This document shows positions 34,542-46,900 of a stretch of 64,000 bases of DNA, piece after piece; the stretch's first letter is position 1, and each line of letters opens with the position of its first letter. A program made the translations under genes and the position numbers. The notes beneath the pieces were generated by a model. That model was not told where the DNA came from, did no database searches, and was given only the letters and a program-made list of their open reading frames with translations. This stretch comes from Megascapheus bottae (lineage: Eukaryota; Chordata; Mammalia; Rodentia; Geomyidae), in contig JANJXV010000131.1 in the NCBI GenBank assembly GCA_024803745.1, positions 1,901,001 to 1,965,000 on the forward strand. The letters run 5' to 3'.

Positions 34542-36100
34542 GTTTAGGGTTAGGGTTAGGGTAAGGGTAAGGGTTTGGGTTAGTGTAAGGGTTACGGTTA
34601 GGGTTAGGGTAAGGGTTAGGGTTAGGGTTAGGTTTAGGGTAAGTGTATGGGTTAGGGATGGGTAGGTTAGGGTAAGGGTTACGGTTAAGGTTAGGGTTAG
34701 CGTAAGGATATCTGTTAGGGTTATGGTTAGGGTTAGGGTTAGCGTTAGGGTAAGGGTAAGTGTTAGGGTTAGGGTTAGGGTTAAGATAAGTGTAAGGGTT
34801 AGGGTTAGGGTTAGGGTTAGGGTTAGGGTAAAGTAAGGGTTAGGGTTAGGGTTAGGGTAAGGGTAAGTGTTAGGATTAGGGTTAGGGTTAGGGTAAGGGT
34901 AAGTGTTAGGGTTAGGGTTAGGGTTAGGGTTAGGGTAAGGCTTATTGTCAGAGTTAGTGTTAGGGTTAGGGTAAGGGTAAGGGTTAGAGTTAGGATTAGG
35001 GTTAGGGTTAGAGTAAGGGTTAGGGTTAGGGTTAGGGTTAGGGTTAGGGTTAGGGTAAAGTAAGGGTTAGGGTTAGGTTTAGGGTAAAGTAAGGGTTAGG
35101 GTTAGGGTTAGGGTAAGGGTAAGTGTTAGGGTTAGGGTTAGGGTTTGGGTAAGTGTTAAGGTAAAGGTTAAGGTTAGGGTTAGGTTTAGGGCTGGGGTTA
35201 AGTTTAGGGTTAGGGTTAGGGTAAGGGTAAGGGTTACGGTTAGGGTTTGGGTGAGGGTAAGTGTTAGGTTTAGGTTTAGGGTTAGGGTAGGGTAAGGATT
35301 AGGGTTAGGGTTAGGGTTAATGTTAGGTTTAGGGTGAGGGAAAGGGTTAGGGTAAGGGTAAGGGTTAGGGTTAGGGTTAGGGTTAAGTTTAGAGTTAGGG
35401 TAGGGTTAGGGTAAGGGTAAGGTTTAGGATTAGGGTTAGGGTTAGGGTTAGGTTTAGCGTTAGGGTTAGGGTAGGGTTTAGGGTATGGGTAAGTGTTAGG
35501 GTAGGGTTAGGATAAGGGTAAGGGTTAGGGTTAGGGTTAGGTTTAGGGTAAGGGTAAGGTTTAGGGGTAGGGTTAGGGTTAGGGTAAGGGTAAGGGTTAG
35601 AGTTAGGGTTAGGTTTAGGGTTAGGATTAGGGTAAGGGTAAGGATTAGGGTTAGGGTTAGGGTTAATGTTAGGTTTAGCGTTAGGGTAAGGGTAAGGGTT
35701 AGGTTTAGGGTTAGGGTTAGGGTTAGGGTAAGGGTAAGGTTTAGGATTAGGGTTAGGGTTATGGTTAGGGTTAGCATTAGGGTTAGGGTTAGGGTTAGGG
35801 TAAGAGTAAGGTTTAGGGTTAGGGTTAGGGTAAGGGATAGGGTTAGGGTTAGGGTTAGGTTTAGGGTTAGGGTTATGTTAAGTGTAAGGGTTAGGGTTAG
35901 GTTTAGGTTTAGTGTTAGAGTAAGGGTAAGGTTTAGGGTTAGGGTTACGGTTCGGGTTAAGGTTAGGGTTAGATTATGGTTAGGGTAAGGGTTAGGGTTA
36001 GGGTTAGGGTTAGGGTTAGCATTAAGGTTAGGTTTAGGGTTAGGGTTAGGGTAAGGGTTAGGGTTAGGTTAGGGTTAGGATAAGGGTAAGGGTTAGGGTT
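34380..36100 (+). repeat. Mosaic of U and M fragments
   Basis: 34,380-34,800 resembles the right end of U3-U6 (GTTAAGGTATGGG, GGGATGGGTAGG, AAGGATATCTG). 34,941 carries CTTATTGTCAG. GGGCTGGGG recurs at about 35,190. 35,246-35,520 matches the middle of the U units (GTGAGGGAAAGGG near 35,334, like 16,003, 18,197 and 23,210). The fragment order differs from any complete unit, so several exchanges are needed to explain it. Confidence 0.72.
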
Positions 36101-36640
36101 ATGGTTAAGATTAGGCTTAGGGTTTTGGTTTAGGGTTAGGGTTAGGGTTAGGGTAGGTTAAGGCTTAGGGTTAGGGTTAGGGTTAGCGTTAGGGTTAGTA
36201 TTAGGTTGAGGTTTATCGTTAGGGTAAGGTTAAGGGTTAGGATTAGGGCAAGAGTTAAGGTTAGGGTTAGGGTTAGGGTTACGGTTAGGGTTAGGGTAAG
36301 GGCAAGGATTAGGGTTTGGTTTAGGGTTAAGTTTAGGTTAGGGTTAGGGTTAGGGTTAGAGTTAGGGTTAGGGTTAGGTTTAGGGTAAAGAAAGGGTTAG
36401 GGTTAGGGTTAGGGTAAGGGTAAGGGTTAGGGTTAGGTTTAGGGTTAGGGTTAGGGTTAGGTTAATGTTAGGTTAAGGGTTAGGGTTAGGGGTTAATGTT
36501 TGGGTTAGGTTAGGGTAAGAGTTAGGGTTAGGGTTAGGTTTAGGGTAAAGTAAGGGTTAGGGTTAGGGTTAGGGTAAGGGTAAGTGTTAGGGTTAGGTTT
36601 AGGGTTAGGGTTAGGGTAAGGCTTATTGTCAGAGTTAGTG
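36100..36640 (+). repeat. M module copy, rightmost
   Basis: GGCTTAGGGTTTTGG at 36,114, a changed GGTTTATCGTTAGGG near 36,210, TTAATGTTTGGG at 36,493 and CTTATTGTCAG at 36,622. This is the last M module in the window. It is followed by GGGCTGGGG at about 36,723. Confidence 0.78.
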
Positions 36641-37103
36641 TTAGGGTTAGGGTAAGTGTTAGGGTTAGGGTTAGGGTTAGGGTAAGTGTTAGGATAAAGG
36701 TTAAGGTTAGGGTTAGTTTTAGGGCTGGGGTTAAGGTTAGGGTTAGGGTTAGGGTAAGGGTAAGGGTTAGGGTTAGGGTGAGGGTGAGGGTAAGTGTTAG
36801 GTTTAGGGTTAGGGTTAGGGATAGGGTAAGGGTAAGGGTTAGGGTTATGGGTTAGGGTTAATGTTAGGGTTAGGGTAAGGGTTAGGGTAAAGGTAAGTGT
36901 TAGGGTTAGCGTTAGGGTTAGGGTTAGGGTAAGGGTTATCGTTAGAGTTAGGGTTAGGGTTAGGGTAAGTGTTAGGGTTAGGTTTAGGGTTAGGGTTAGG
37001 TAAGGGTAAGGCTTAGGGTTAGGGTTAGGGTTAAGGTTAGGTTTAGGGTTAGGGTAAGGGTAAGGGTTAGCGTTAGGTTTAGGGTTAGGCTTAGGGGTTA
37101 CGG

Positions 37104-37134
<31 letters not shown>

Positions 37135-38020
37135 AAGGATTAGGTTTAGGGTTAGAGTTAGGTTTAGGGTTAGGGTTAGTGTTAGGGTTAGGGTAAGGAT
37201 AAGGGTTAGGGTTAAGGTTAGGGTTAGGGTGAGGGTAAGAGTAAGGATTAGGTTTAGGTTTAGGGTTAGGGTTAGGCTAAGGGTAACGGTTAGGATTAGG
37301 GTTAGGGTTAGTTTTAGGGTTAGGTTTAGGGTTAGGGTTAGGGTAAGGGTAAGGGTTAGGGTTAAGTTTATGGTTAGGCTTAGGTTTAGGGTTAGGGTTA
37401 GGGTTAGGGTAAGGGTAAGGTTTAGAGTTAGGATTAGGTTTAGGGATAGGGTAAGGGTTAGGGTTAGGGTTAGGGTTAGGTTTAGGGTTAGGGTTAGGGT
37501 AAGGGTAAGGGTTAGGGTTAGGGTTAGGGTTAATGTTAGGTTTAGTGTTAGGGTAAGGCTAAGGGTTAGGGTTAGGGTTAGGGTAACGGTTAGGGTAAGG
37601 GTTAGGGTTAGGGTTAGGGTTAGGTTTAGGGTTATGGTAAGGGTTAGGGTTAGGGTTAGCGTTAGTGTTATGGTTAGGGTTAGTGTTAGGGTTAGGTTTA
37701 GGGTTAGGGTTAGGGTTAGGGTTAGAGTTAGGGTAAGGGTAAGTGTTAGGGGTAGGGTTAGGGTTAAGGTAAGGGTAAGGTGTAGGGTTAGGGTTAGAGT
37801 TAGGGTAAGTGTTAGGGTAAGGGTTAGGTTTAGGGTTAGGTTTAGGGTTGGGGTTAAGGTTACGGTTAGGGTTAGGTTTAGGGTTAGTTTTAAGGTTAGG
37901 GGTTAGGTTTAGGGTTAGGGTTAGGTTTAGGGTTAGAGTAAGGGTTAGGGTTAGGGTAAGGGTTAGGGTTAGGGTTAGGGTTAGGGTAAGGGTAAGGGTT
38001 AGGGACAGTGTAGATTAGGG
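36640..38020 (+). repeat. Distant sister of the 9.56-10.4 kb part of U1, passing into A-type sequence
   Basis: ATGGGTTAGGGTTAATG lies at 9,755 and 36,847 (offset 27,092), and the GCTT of the GGGTTAC mark at 9,996 and 37,089 (offset 27,093). The stretch between them, including GGGTTATCGTTAGAG and GGTAAGGGTAAGGCTTAGG, agrees in order. It keeps the 172-bp part that U2 lost. From about 37,840 it carries GGTTGGGGTTAAGGTTACGG and a GGGACAGTGTAG mark like 3,627 and 4,447, that is, A-type sequence. Confidence 0.8.
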
Positions 38021-40890
38021 TAAGGGTTAAGGTTAGGGTTAGGGTTACGGTAAGGATATGTGTTAGGGTTATGATTAGGGTTAGGGTTAGAGTTAGGGTA
38101 AGGGTAAGTGTTAGGGTTAGGGTTACGGTTAAGGTAAGTGTAAGGGTTAGGGTTAGGGTTAGGGATAGGTTAGGTTTAGGGTAAGGGTTAGGGTTAGGTT
38201 ATGGTAAGGATATGTGTTAGGGTTAGGGTTAGGGTTAGGGTTACAGTGAGGGTAAGGGTATGTGTTAGGGTTAGGGTTAGTGTAAGGGTAAGGATTAGAT
38301 TTAGGGTTAGAGTTAGGTTTAGGGTTAGGGTTAGTGTTCGGGTTAGGGCAAGGATAAGGGTTAGGGTTAAGTTTAGGGTTAAATTTAGGGTTTGGGTTAG
38401 GCTTAAGGTTAGGGTTAGGGTGACGGTAAGAGTAAGGGTTAGAGTTAGGGGTAGGGTTAGGTTTAGGCTAAGGGTAAGGTTTAGGGTTAGGGTTAGGGTT
38501 AGGTTTAGGGTTAGGGTTAGGGTTAGGGTTAGGGTAAGGGTAAGGGTTAGGGTTAAGTTTAGGGTTAAGGTTAGGTTTAGGGTTATGGTTAGGGTAAGGG
38601 TAAGGGTTAGGTTTAGGTGTAGGATTAGGGTTAAGGTTGAGGTTAGGGTTAGGGTTAGGTTTAGGTTAAGAGTTAGGGTTATTGTAAGGGTTAGGGTTAG
38701 GGTTAGGGTTAGGGTAAGGATAATGGTAAGGGTTAGGGTTAGGGTTACGTTAAGGTTGAGGTTAGGGTTAGGGTTAGAGTAAGGCTTAGGATTAGTGTTA
38801 GGGTAAGTGTTAGGGTTAGGGTTATGGTTAGAGTTAGAGTTAGGGTTAGGGTTAGGTTAAGGGTAAGGGTTAGGGTTAGGATTAGGGTAAGGGTAATGCT
38901 TAGGGTTAGGGTTAGGGTTACTGTTAGGTTTAGGGTTAGGGTTAGGGTTAGGGTAAGGGTAAAGGTTAGGCTTAGGGTTAGGGTTCGGGTTACGGTTAGG
39001 GTTAGGGTTAAGGTAAGGATATGTGTTAGGGTTAGGTTTAGGGTTAGGGTTAGGGTTATGGTAAGGATATGTGTTAGGGTTAGGGTTAGCGTTAGGGTTA
39101 CAGTGTGGTTAAGGGTATGTGTTGGGGTTAGGGTTAGGGTTAAGGTAAGGGTAAGGGTTAGGGTCAGGGTTAGGGTTGGGGTTAGGTTTAGGGTAAGGTT
39201 AAGGGTTAGGGTTAGGGTAAGGGTAAGGTTTAGGGTTAGGGTTAGCGTTAGGGTTAGGGCAAGGGTAAGGGTTAGGGTTAGGGTTAGGGTTAAGGTTAGG
39301 TTTAGAGTTAGGGTAAGGGTACAGGTTAGGGTTAGGGTGAGAGTTAGGGTTAGGATAAGGGTAAGGGTTAGCGTTAGGGTTAGGGTTAGCCTTAGGGGTT
39401 ACAGTTAGACTTAGGGTTAGGGTTAGGGTAAGGGTAAGGGTTAGGTTTAGGGTTAGAGTTAGGTTGAGGGTTAGGGTTAGTGTTAGGGTTACGGTAGAGA
39501 TAAGGGTTAGGATTAAGGTTAGGTTTAGGGGTAGGGTTCGGATTAGGGTATGGTTAGGGTTAGGGTGAGGGTAAGGGTAAGGTTTAGGGTTAGGATTAGG
39601 CTAAGGTTAAGGGTTAGCGTTAGGGTTAGGGTGAGGTTTAGGGTTAGGTTTAGGGTTAGGGTTAGGGTAAGGGTAAGGGTTAGGGTTAGAATTAGTGTTA
39701 GGGATAGGGTAAGGGTTAGGGTAGGGTTAGGGTTAGGGTTAGGTTTAGGGTTAGGGTTAGGGTTAGGGTAAGGGTAAGGGTTAGAGTTAGGATTAGCGTT
39801 AGTTATAGGGTAAGGGTTAGGGTTAGGGTTAGGGATAGGGTTAGGTTTAGGTTTAGGGTTAGGGTAGGGATAAGGGTTAGGTTTACGGTTTGGGTTAGGT
39901 TTAGGGTTGGGGTTAAGGTTAGATTTAGTGTTAGGGTAAGGGTAAGGGTTAGGGTTAGTGTTAGTTTTAATGTTAGGTTTAGTGTTAGGGTAAGGGTAGG
40001 GGTTAGGGTTAGGGTAAGGATTAGGGCAAGTGTTCGGGTTAGGGTTAGGGTTAGGGTTAGGTTTAGCGTTAGGGTTAGGGTTAGTGTTAGTGTTAGGGTT
40101 AGGGTTAGTGTTAGGGTTAAGTTTAGGGTTAGGGTTCGCGTAAGGGTTAGGTTAAGTATATGTGTTAGGGTTAGGGTTAGGGTTAGGGTTAGGGTTAAGG
40201 TAAGGGTAAGGGTTAGGGTTAGGGTTAGGGATAGGATTAAGTTTAGAGGAAGGGTTAGGGTTAGGGTTAGGGTAAGGGTAAGTTTTAGGGTTAGGGTTTG
40301 GGTTAGGGTTAAGGTAAGGGTAAGGGTTAGGGTTAGGGTTAAGGTTAGGTTTAGGGTTAAGGTAAGCGTAAGGGTTAGCGTTAGGGTTAGGGTTAGGCTT
40401 AGGGGTTACGGTTAGGGTTAGGGTTAGGGTTAGTTTAAGGGTAATGATTAGGATTAGGGTTAGAGTTAGGTTTAGGGTTAAGGTTAGTGTTAGTGTAAGG
40501 ATAAGGGTTAGGGTTAAGGTTAGGGTTAGGGTTAGGGTTCGGGTTAAGGTTAGGGTGAGGGTAAGAGTAAGGGTTAGGGTTGTGTTTAGGGTTTGGGTTA
40601 GGGTTAGGGTAAGGGTTAGGGTTAGGGTTAAGGTTATTGTTAGGGTTAGGTTTAAGGTTAGGGTTAGGGTTAGAGTTAGGATTAGGGTTAGGGTTAGGGT
40701 AAGGGTTAGGGTTAGGGTTAGGTTTAGGGTTAAGGTTAGGGTAAGGGTAAGGGTTTGGGTTACGGTTAGGGTTAGGTTTAGGGTTGGGGTTAAGGTTAGA
40801 TTTATGGTTAGGGTAAGTGTAAGGTTTAGGGTTAGGTTTAAGGATTAGGGTTAGCGTTAGGATAAGGGTAAGGGTTAGGGTTAGGGTTAG
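38020..40890 (+). repeat. Diverged A-family copy
   Basis: Order of marks as in 3,800-7,200: AAGGATATGTG at 38,055 and 38,206, AAGGTTGAGG near 38,632, GGTTAAGAGTTAGGG near 38,669, CCTTAGGGGTTACAG near 39,390 and GGCTTAGGGGTTACGG at 40,396. Many private base changes and changed spacings show it to be older than the 1-2,760 / 5,091-7,230 pair. Confidence 0.75.
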
Positions 40891-41990
40891 GGTTAGGTTT
40901 AGGGTTATGGTTAGGGTAAGGGTTAGGGATAGAGTTAGGTTTAGGGTAAGGGTAATGTTTAGGGTTAGGGTTAGGGTTAGGGTAAGGGTATGGGTTAGGG
41001 TTAGGGTTAGGGTTAATGTTAGGTTTAGTGTAAGGGTAAGGGTAAGGGTTAGGTTTAGGGTAAGGGTTAGGGTAAGGGTTAGGGTTAGGGTTAGGGTTAT
41101 GGATAGGGTTAAGTTAGGGTTAGGGTTAGCGTTAGTATTAGGGTTAGGATAGTGTTAGGGTTAGGTTTAGGGTTAGAGTTAAGTTTAGTGTTAGGGTTCG
41201 GGTAAGGGTAAAGGTTAGGGTTAGGGTTAGGGTTAGGGTTACGGTTAGTGTTAGGGTTAGGGTAAGGATATGTGTTAGGTTTAGGGTTAGGGTTAGGGTT
41301 AGATTTAGGGTAAGGGTAAGTGTTCGGGTTAGGGTTAGGGTTAAGGTAAGGGTAAGGTTTAGGGTTAGGGTTAGGGATAGGGTTAAGTTTATGGTAAGGG
41401 TTAGGGTTAGGGTTAGGGTAAGTGTAAGGTTTAGGGTAAGGGTTAGGTTTAGGGATAGGGTAAGGGTAAGGGTTAGGGTTAGGGTTAGGGTTAAGGTTAG
41501 GTTTAGGGTTAGGATAAGGGTAAGTGTTAGGGTTAGGGTTAGGGTTAGGTTTAGGGTTAGGGTTAGGGTAAGGGTAAGGGTAAGGTTTAGGGTTATGGTT
41601 AGGGTTAGGGTTAGGGATAGAGTTAGGTTTAGGGTAAGGGTAATGTTTAGGGTTAGGGTTAGGGTTAGGGTAAGGGTAAGGGTTAGGGTTAGGGTTAGGG
41701 TTAATGTTAGGTTTAGTGTTAGGGTAAGGGTAAGGGTTAGGTTTAGGGTAAGGGTTAGGGTAAGGGTTAGGGTTAGGGTTAGGGTTAGGAATAGGGTTAA
41801 GTTAGGGTTAGGGTTAGCGTTAGTGTTAGGGTTAGGGTTAGTGTTAGGGTTAGGTTTAGGGTTAGAGTTAAGTTTAGTGTTACGGTTCGGGTAAGGGTGA
41901 AGGTTAGGGTTGGGGTTAGAGTTAGGGTACGGTTAGTGTTAGGGTTAGGGTAAGGATATGAGTTAGGTTTAGGGTTAGGGTTAGGGTTAG
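40890..41990 (+). repeat. 688-bp spaced direct duplication
   Basis: About 400 bp from 40,890 recur from 41,578: GGGATAGAGTTAGG near 40,926/41,614, AAGTTAGGGT at 41,111/41,799, TTCGGGTAAGGG at about 41,197/41,886 and AAGGATATG at 41,264/41,952. The offset is 688-689. Upstream and downstream flanks agree less well. Confidence 0.8.
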
Positions 41991-43120
41991 AGTTAGGGTT
42001 AGGTTTAGAGTTAGGGTTAGGGTTAGGGTAAGGGTAAGGGTAAGGGTTAGGGTTAGGATTAGGGTAAGGGTAAGGGTTAGGGTTAGGGTTAGGGTTATTG
42101 TTATGGTTAGGGTTGGGGTTAGGGTTAGAATAAGGGTATAGGTTAGGGTTAGGGTAAGGGTTAGGGTTACGGTTAGGGTTACGGTTAGGGTAAGGGTATG
42201 TGTTAGGGTTAGGGTTAGGGTTAAGGTTAGTGTTAGGGTATGTGTTAGGGTTAGATTGAGGGTAAGGGTATGTGTTAGGGTTAGGGTTAGGGTTAAGGTA
42301 AGGGTTAGGGTTAGGGTTAGGTTTAGGGTTAGGATTAGGGTTAGGTTTAGTGTAAGGGTAAGGATTAGGGTTAAGTTTAGGGTTAGGGTTAGGTTTAGGG
42401 TTAGGGTTAGGGTAAGGGTAAGGGTAAGGGTTAGGTTTAGGGTTTGGGTTAGGGTTAAGGTTGAGGTTAGGGTTAGGGTTAGATTTAGGTTAAGAGTTAG
42501 GGTTAGGGTAAGGGTTAGGGTTAGGGTTAGGGTTAGGGTAATGGTAAGGGTTAGGGTTAGGGTTAGGTTATGGTTGAGGTTAGGGTTAGGGTTAGAGTAA
42601 GGGTTAGGATTAGGGTTAGGTTAAGTGTTAGGGTTAGAGTTAGGGATAGGGTTAGAGTTACGGTTAGGGTTAGCCTTAGGGTTTACGGTTAGGGTTAGGG
42701 TTAGGTTTAGGGTTAGTGTTAGGGTTAGCGTAAGGATAAGGATTAGGATTAAGTTTAGGGTTAGTGGTAGGGTTCGGATTAGGGTTAAGTTTAGGGTTAG
42801 GGTGAGGGTAAGGGTAAAGTTTAAGGTTAGGGTTAGGCTAAGGGTAAGGGTTAGGGTTAGGGTTAGGGTTAGGCTTAGGGTTAAGGATTAGGGTTTAGTT
42901 TAGGGTTAGGGTTAGGTTTAGGGTTAGGGTTAGGGTAAGGGTAAGGGTTAGGTTTAGGGTTTGGGTTAGGGTTAAGGTTGAGGTTAGGGTTAGGGTTAGA
43001 TTTAGGTTAAGAGTTAGGGTTAGGGTAAGGGTTAGGGTTAGGGTTAGGGTTAGGGTAATGGTAAGGGTTAGGGTTAGGATTAGGGTTAAGGATAGGGTAA
43101 GGATTTGATTTAGGGTTAGG
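41990..43120 (+). repeat. A-type fragments with a 517-bp spaced repeat
   Basis: GGTTTAGGGTTTGGGTTAGG, AAGGTTGAGG and TTTAGGTTAAGAGTTAGGG occur together at about 42,435-42,560 and again at 42,952-43,080, 517 bp apart. A CCTTAGGGTTTACGG variant of the A landmark is at about 42,674. The same trio marks 3,760-4,060, 4,590-4,920, 38,630-38,800, 48,430-48,600 and 50,640-50,830. Confidence 0.75.
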
Positions 43121-46100
43121 GTTATGGTAAGGGTTAGGGTTAGGTTTAAGGTTAGGGTTAGGTTTATGTTTAGGGTTAGGGTAAGGGTGAGGTTTAGGGG
43201 TAAGGTTAGGATTAGCGTTAGGGTAAGGGTAAGGGTTAGGGTTAGGGTTAGGGTTAAGGTAAGGGAAAGGGTTAGGGTTAGGGTTAGGTTTAGGGTAAGG
43301 GTTTGGTTTAGGGTTAGGGTTATGGTAAGGATTAGGGTTAGGGTTAGGGTTAGGATAAGGGTAAGGTTTAGGGTTAGGGTTTGGGTTAAGTTTAGGTTTA
43401 GTGTTAGGGTAAGGGTAAGGCTTAGGGTTAGGGTTAGGGTTAGGTTTAGGGTTAGGGTTAGGGTAAGGGTAAGAGATAGGGGTAGGGTAAGGCTTCGGGT
43501 TAGGTTTAGGGTTAGGGTTAGGTTTATGTTTAGAGTTAGGGTTAGGGTTAGAGTTAGGGTTAATGTAAGGGTAAGGGTTAGAATTAGGGTTAGGTTTAGG
43601 GTAAGGGTTAGGTTTAGGGTTAGGGTTAAGGTTAGGGTTTTGTAAGGGTTAGGTTTAGGGTTGGGTTTAGGGTTAGGGTTTGGATAAGGGTAAGGGTTAG
43701 CGTTAGGGTTAGGGTTAGCCTTAGGGGTTACAGTTAGACTTAGGTTTAGGGTTAGGGTAAGGGTAAGGGTTAGGTTTAGTGTTAGAGTTAGGTTGAAGGT
43801 TAGGGTTAGTGTTAGGGTTACGGTAAGGGTAAGGGTTAGGATTAAGGTTAGGTTTAGGGGTAGGGTTCGGATTAGGGTTAAGGTTAGGGTTAGGGTGAGG
43901 GTAAGGGTAAGGTTTAGGGTTAGGGTTAGGCTAAGAGTAAGTGTTAGGGGTAGGGTTAGGTTTAGGGTTAGGGTTAGGGTTAGGGTTAGGTTTAGGGTTA
44001 GGGTTAGGATTAGGGTAAGGGTAAGGGTTAGGTTTAGAATTAGGGTTAGGGATAGGGTAAGGGTTAGGGTTAGGGATAGGGTTAGGTTTAGGGTTAGGGT
44101 TAAGGTAAGGATATGTGTTAGGGTTTGGGTTAGGGTTAGGGTTAGAGTGAGGTTAAGGGTATGTGTTAGGTTTAGGGTTATTGTTAAGGTAAGTGTAAGG
44201 GTTAGGGTCAGGGATAGGGTTGGGGTTAGGTTTAGGGTAAGGGTTAGGGTTAGGGTTAGGGTAAGGGTAAGGTTTAGGGTTAGGGTTAGCGTTAGGGTTA
44301 GGGTAAGGGTAAGGGTTATGGTTAGGGTTAGGGTTAAGGTTAGGTTTAGAGTTAGGGTAAGGGTAGAGGTTAGGGTGAGGGTTAGGGTTAGGATAAGGGT
44401 AAGGGTTAGTGTTAGGGTTAGGGTTAGCCTTAGGGGTTACAGTTAGACTTAGGGTTAGGGTTAGGGTAAGGGTAAGGGTTAGGTTTAGTGTTAGAGTTAG
44501 GTTGAAGATCAGGGTTAGTGTTAGGGTTACGGTAAGGATAAGGGTTAGGATTAAGGTTAGGTTTAGGGGTAGGGTTCGGATTAGGGTTAAGGTTAGGGTT
44601 AGGGTGAGGGTAAGGGTAAGGTTTAGGATTAGGTTTATGCTAAGGGTAAGGGTTAGGGTTAGGTTTAGGGTTAGGTTTAGGGTTAGGGTTAGGGTTAGGT
44701 TTAGGGTTAGGGTTAGGGTTAGGGTTAGGGTAAGTGTAAGGGTTAGGGTTAGAATTAGGGTTAGGGATAGGGTAAGGGTTAGGGTTAGGGTTAGGGTTAG
44801 GTTTAGGGTTAGGGTTAGGGTTAGGGTAAGGGTAAGGGTTAGAGTTAGGATTAGCGTTAGGGATAGGGTAAGGTTTAGGGTTAGGGTTAGGGATAGGGTT
44901 AAGTTTAGGGTTAGGGTAAGCCTAAGGGTTAGCGTTAGGGTTAGGGTTAGGCTTAGGGGTTACGGTTAGGGTTAGGGTTAGGGTTAGTTTAAGGGTAAGG
45001 ATTAGGTTTAGGGTTAGAGATAGGGTTAGGGTTAGTGTTAGTGTTAGGGTAAGGATAGGGTTAAGGTTAAGATTAGGGTTAGGTTTGGGTTCGGGTTAGG
45101 GTTAGGGTGAGGGTTAAGGTAAGGGTAAGGGTTAGGGTTAGGGTTAGGGATAGGGTTAAGTTTACAGTAAGGGTTAGGGTTAGGGTTAGGGTAAGGGTAA
45201 GGTTTAGGGTTAGGGTTAGGGTTAGGGTTAGGGTAAGGGTAAGGGTTAGGGTTAGGGTTAGGGTTAAGGTTAGGTTTAGGGTTAGGGTAAGCGTAAGGGT
45301 TAGCGTTAGGGTTAGGGTTAGGCTTAGGGGTTACGGTTAGGGTTAGGATTAGGGTTAGTTTAAGGGTAAGGATTAGGTTTAGGGTTATAGTTAGGTTTAG
45401 GGTTAGGGTTAGTGTTAGGGGAAGGATAAGGGTTAGGGTTAAGGTTAGGGTTTGGGTTAGGGTTCGGGTTAGGGTTAGGGTGAGGGTAAGAGTAAGGGTT
45501 AGGGTTAGGTTTAGGGTTAAAGTTAGCCTAAGGGTAAGGGTTAGGGTTAGGGTTAGGGTAAGGGTAAGGATATGTGTTAGGGTTAGGGTTAGGGTTAGGG
45601 TTAGGTTTAGAGTTAGGGTTAGGGTTAGGGTAAGGGTAAGTGTTACGGTTAGAATTATGGTTAGGGATAGCTAAGGGTTAGGGATATGGTTAGGGTTAGG
45701 TTTAGGGTTAGGGTTAGGGTTAGCCTTAGGGTTAGGGTTAGGGTTAGGGTTAGGGTTAGGGTTAAGGTAAGGGTAAGGGTTAGGGTTAGGGTTAGGGATA
45801 GGGTTAAGTTTACAGTAAGGGTTAGGGATAGGGTTAGGGTAAGGGTAAGGCTTAGGTTTAGGGTTAGGGTTAGGGTAAGTGTAAGGGTTAGGGTTAGGGT
45901 TAGGGTTAAGATTAGGTTTAGGGTTAGGGTAAGCGTAACGTTTAGCGTTAGGGTTAGGGTTAGGCTTAGGGGTTACGGTTAGGGTTAGGGTTAGGGTTAG
46001 TTTAAGGGTAAGGATTAGGTTTAGGTTTAGAGATAGTTTTATGGTTAGGGTTAGTGTTAGTGTAAGGATAAGGGTTAGGGTTAAGATTAGGGTTAGGTTT

Positions 46101-46900
46101 GGGTTCGGGTTAGGGTTAGGGTGAGGGTTAAGGTAAGGGTAAGGGTTAGGTTTAGGGTTAGGGTTAGGGTAAGGGTAAGGGTTAGGGTTACGGTTAGGGT
46201 TAGGTTTAGGGTTGGGGTTAAGGTTAGATTTAGGGTTAGGGTAAGGGTAAGGTTTAGGGTTAGGTTTAGGGTTAGGGTTAGCGTTAGGATAAGGGTAAGG
46301 GTTAGGGTTAGGGTTAGGGTTAAGGTAAGGGTAAGGGTTAGGATTAGGTTTAGGTTTAGGGTAAGGGTTAGGGTTAGGGTTAGGGTTAAGGTTAGGTTTA
46401 GGGTTAGGGTAAGCGTAAGGGTTAAGGTTAGGGTTAGGGTTAGACTTAGGGGTTACGGTTAGGGTTAGGGTTAGGGTTAGTTTAAGGGTAAGGATTAGGT
46501 TTAGGGTTAGAGTTAGGTTTAGGGTTAGGTTTAGTCTTAGGGTAAGGATAAGGGTTAGGGTTAAGGTTAGGGTTAGGGTTATGGTTCGGGTTAGGGTTAG
46601 GGTGAGGGTAAGAGTAAGGGTTAGGGTTAGGTTTAGGGTTAAAATTAGCCTAAGAGTAAGGGTTAGGTTTAGGGTTAGGGTTAGGTTTAGGGTTAGGGTT
46701 AGGGTTAGGGTTAGGGTAAGGGTTAGGTTTAGGGTTAAGGTTAGGGTTAGGGTTAGGTTTAGGGTTAGGGTTAGGGTTAGGGTAAGGGTAAGGGTTATAG
46801 TTAGGATTAGGGTTAGGGTTAGGGTAAGGGTTATTTTAGAGTTAGTTTTAGAGTTAGGGTAAGTGTTAGGGTAAGAGTTAAGTTTAGGGTTAGGTTTAGG
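43120..46900 (+). repeat. A-family copies resembling 500-3,000
   Basis: CCTTAGGGGTTACAG at about 43,719 and 44,427 (708 bp apart, compared with 696 in the first block), then GGCTTAGGGGTTACGG at 44,950, 45,321 and 45,963, with a GACTTAGGGGTTACGG form near 46,443. TTAAGTTTACAG is shared by 2,546, 6,681, 7,048, 45,158 and 45,808. TTAGCCTAAGGG near 45,525 matches 2,905. The order agrees with the left end of the window, but the copy number of the small modules is higher. Confidence 0.78.
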
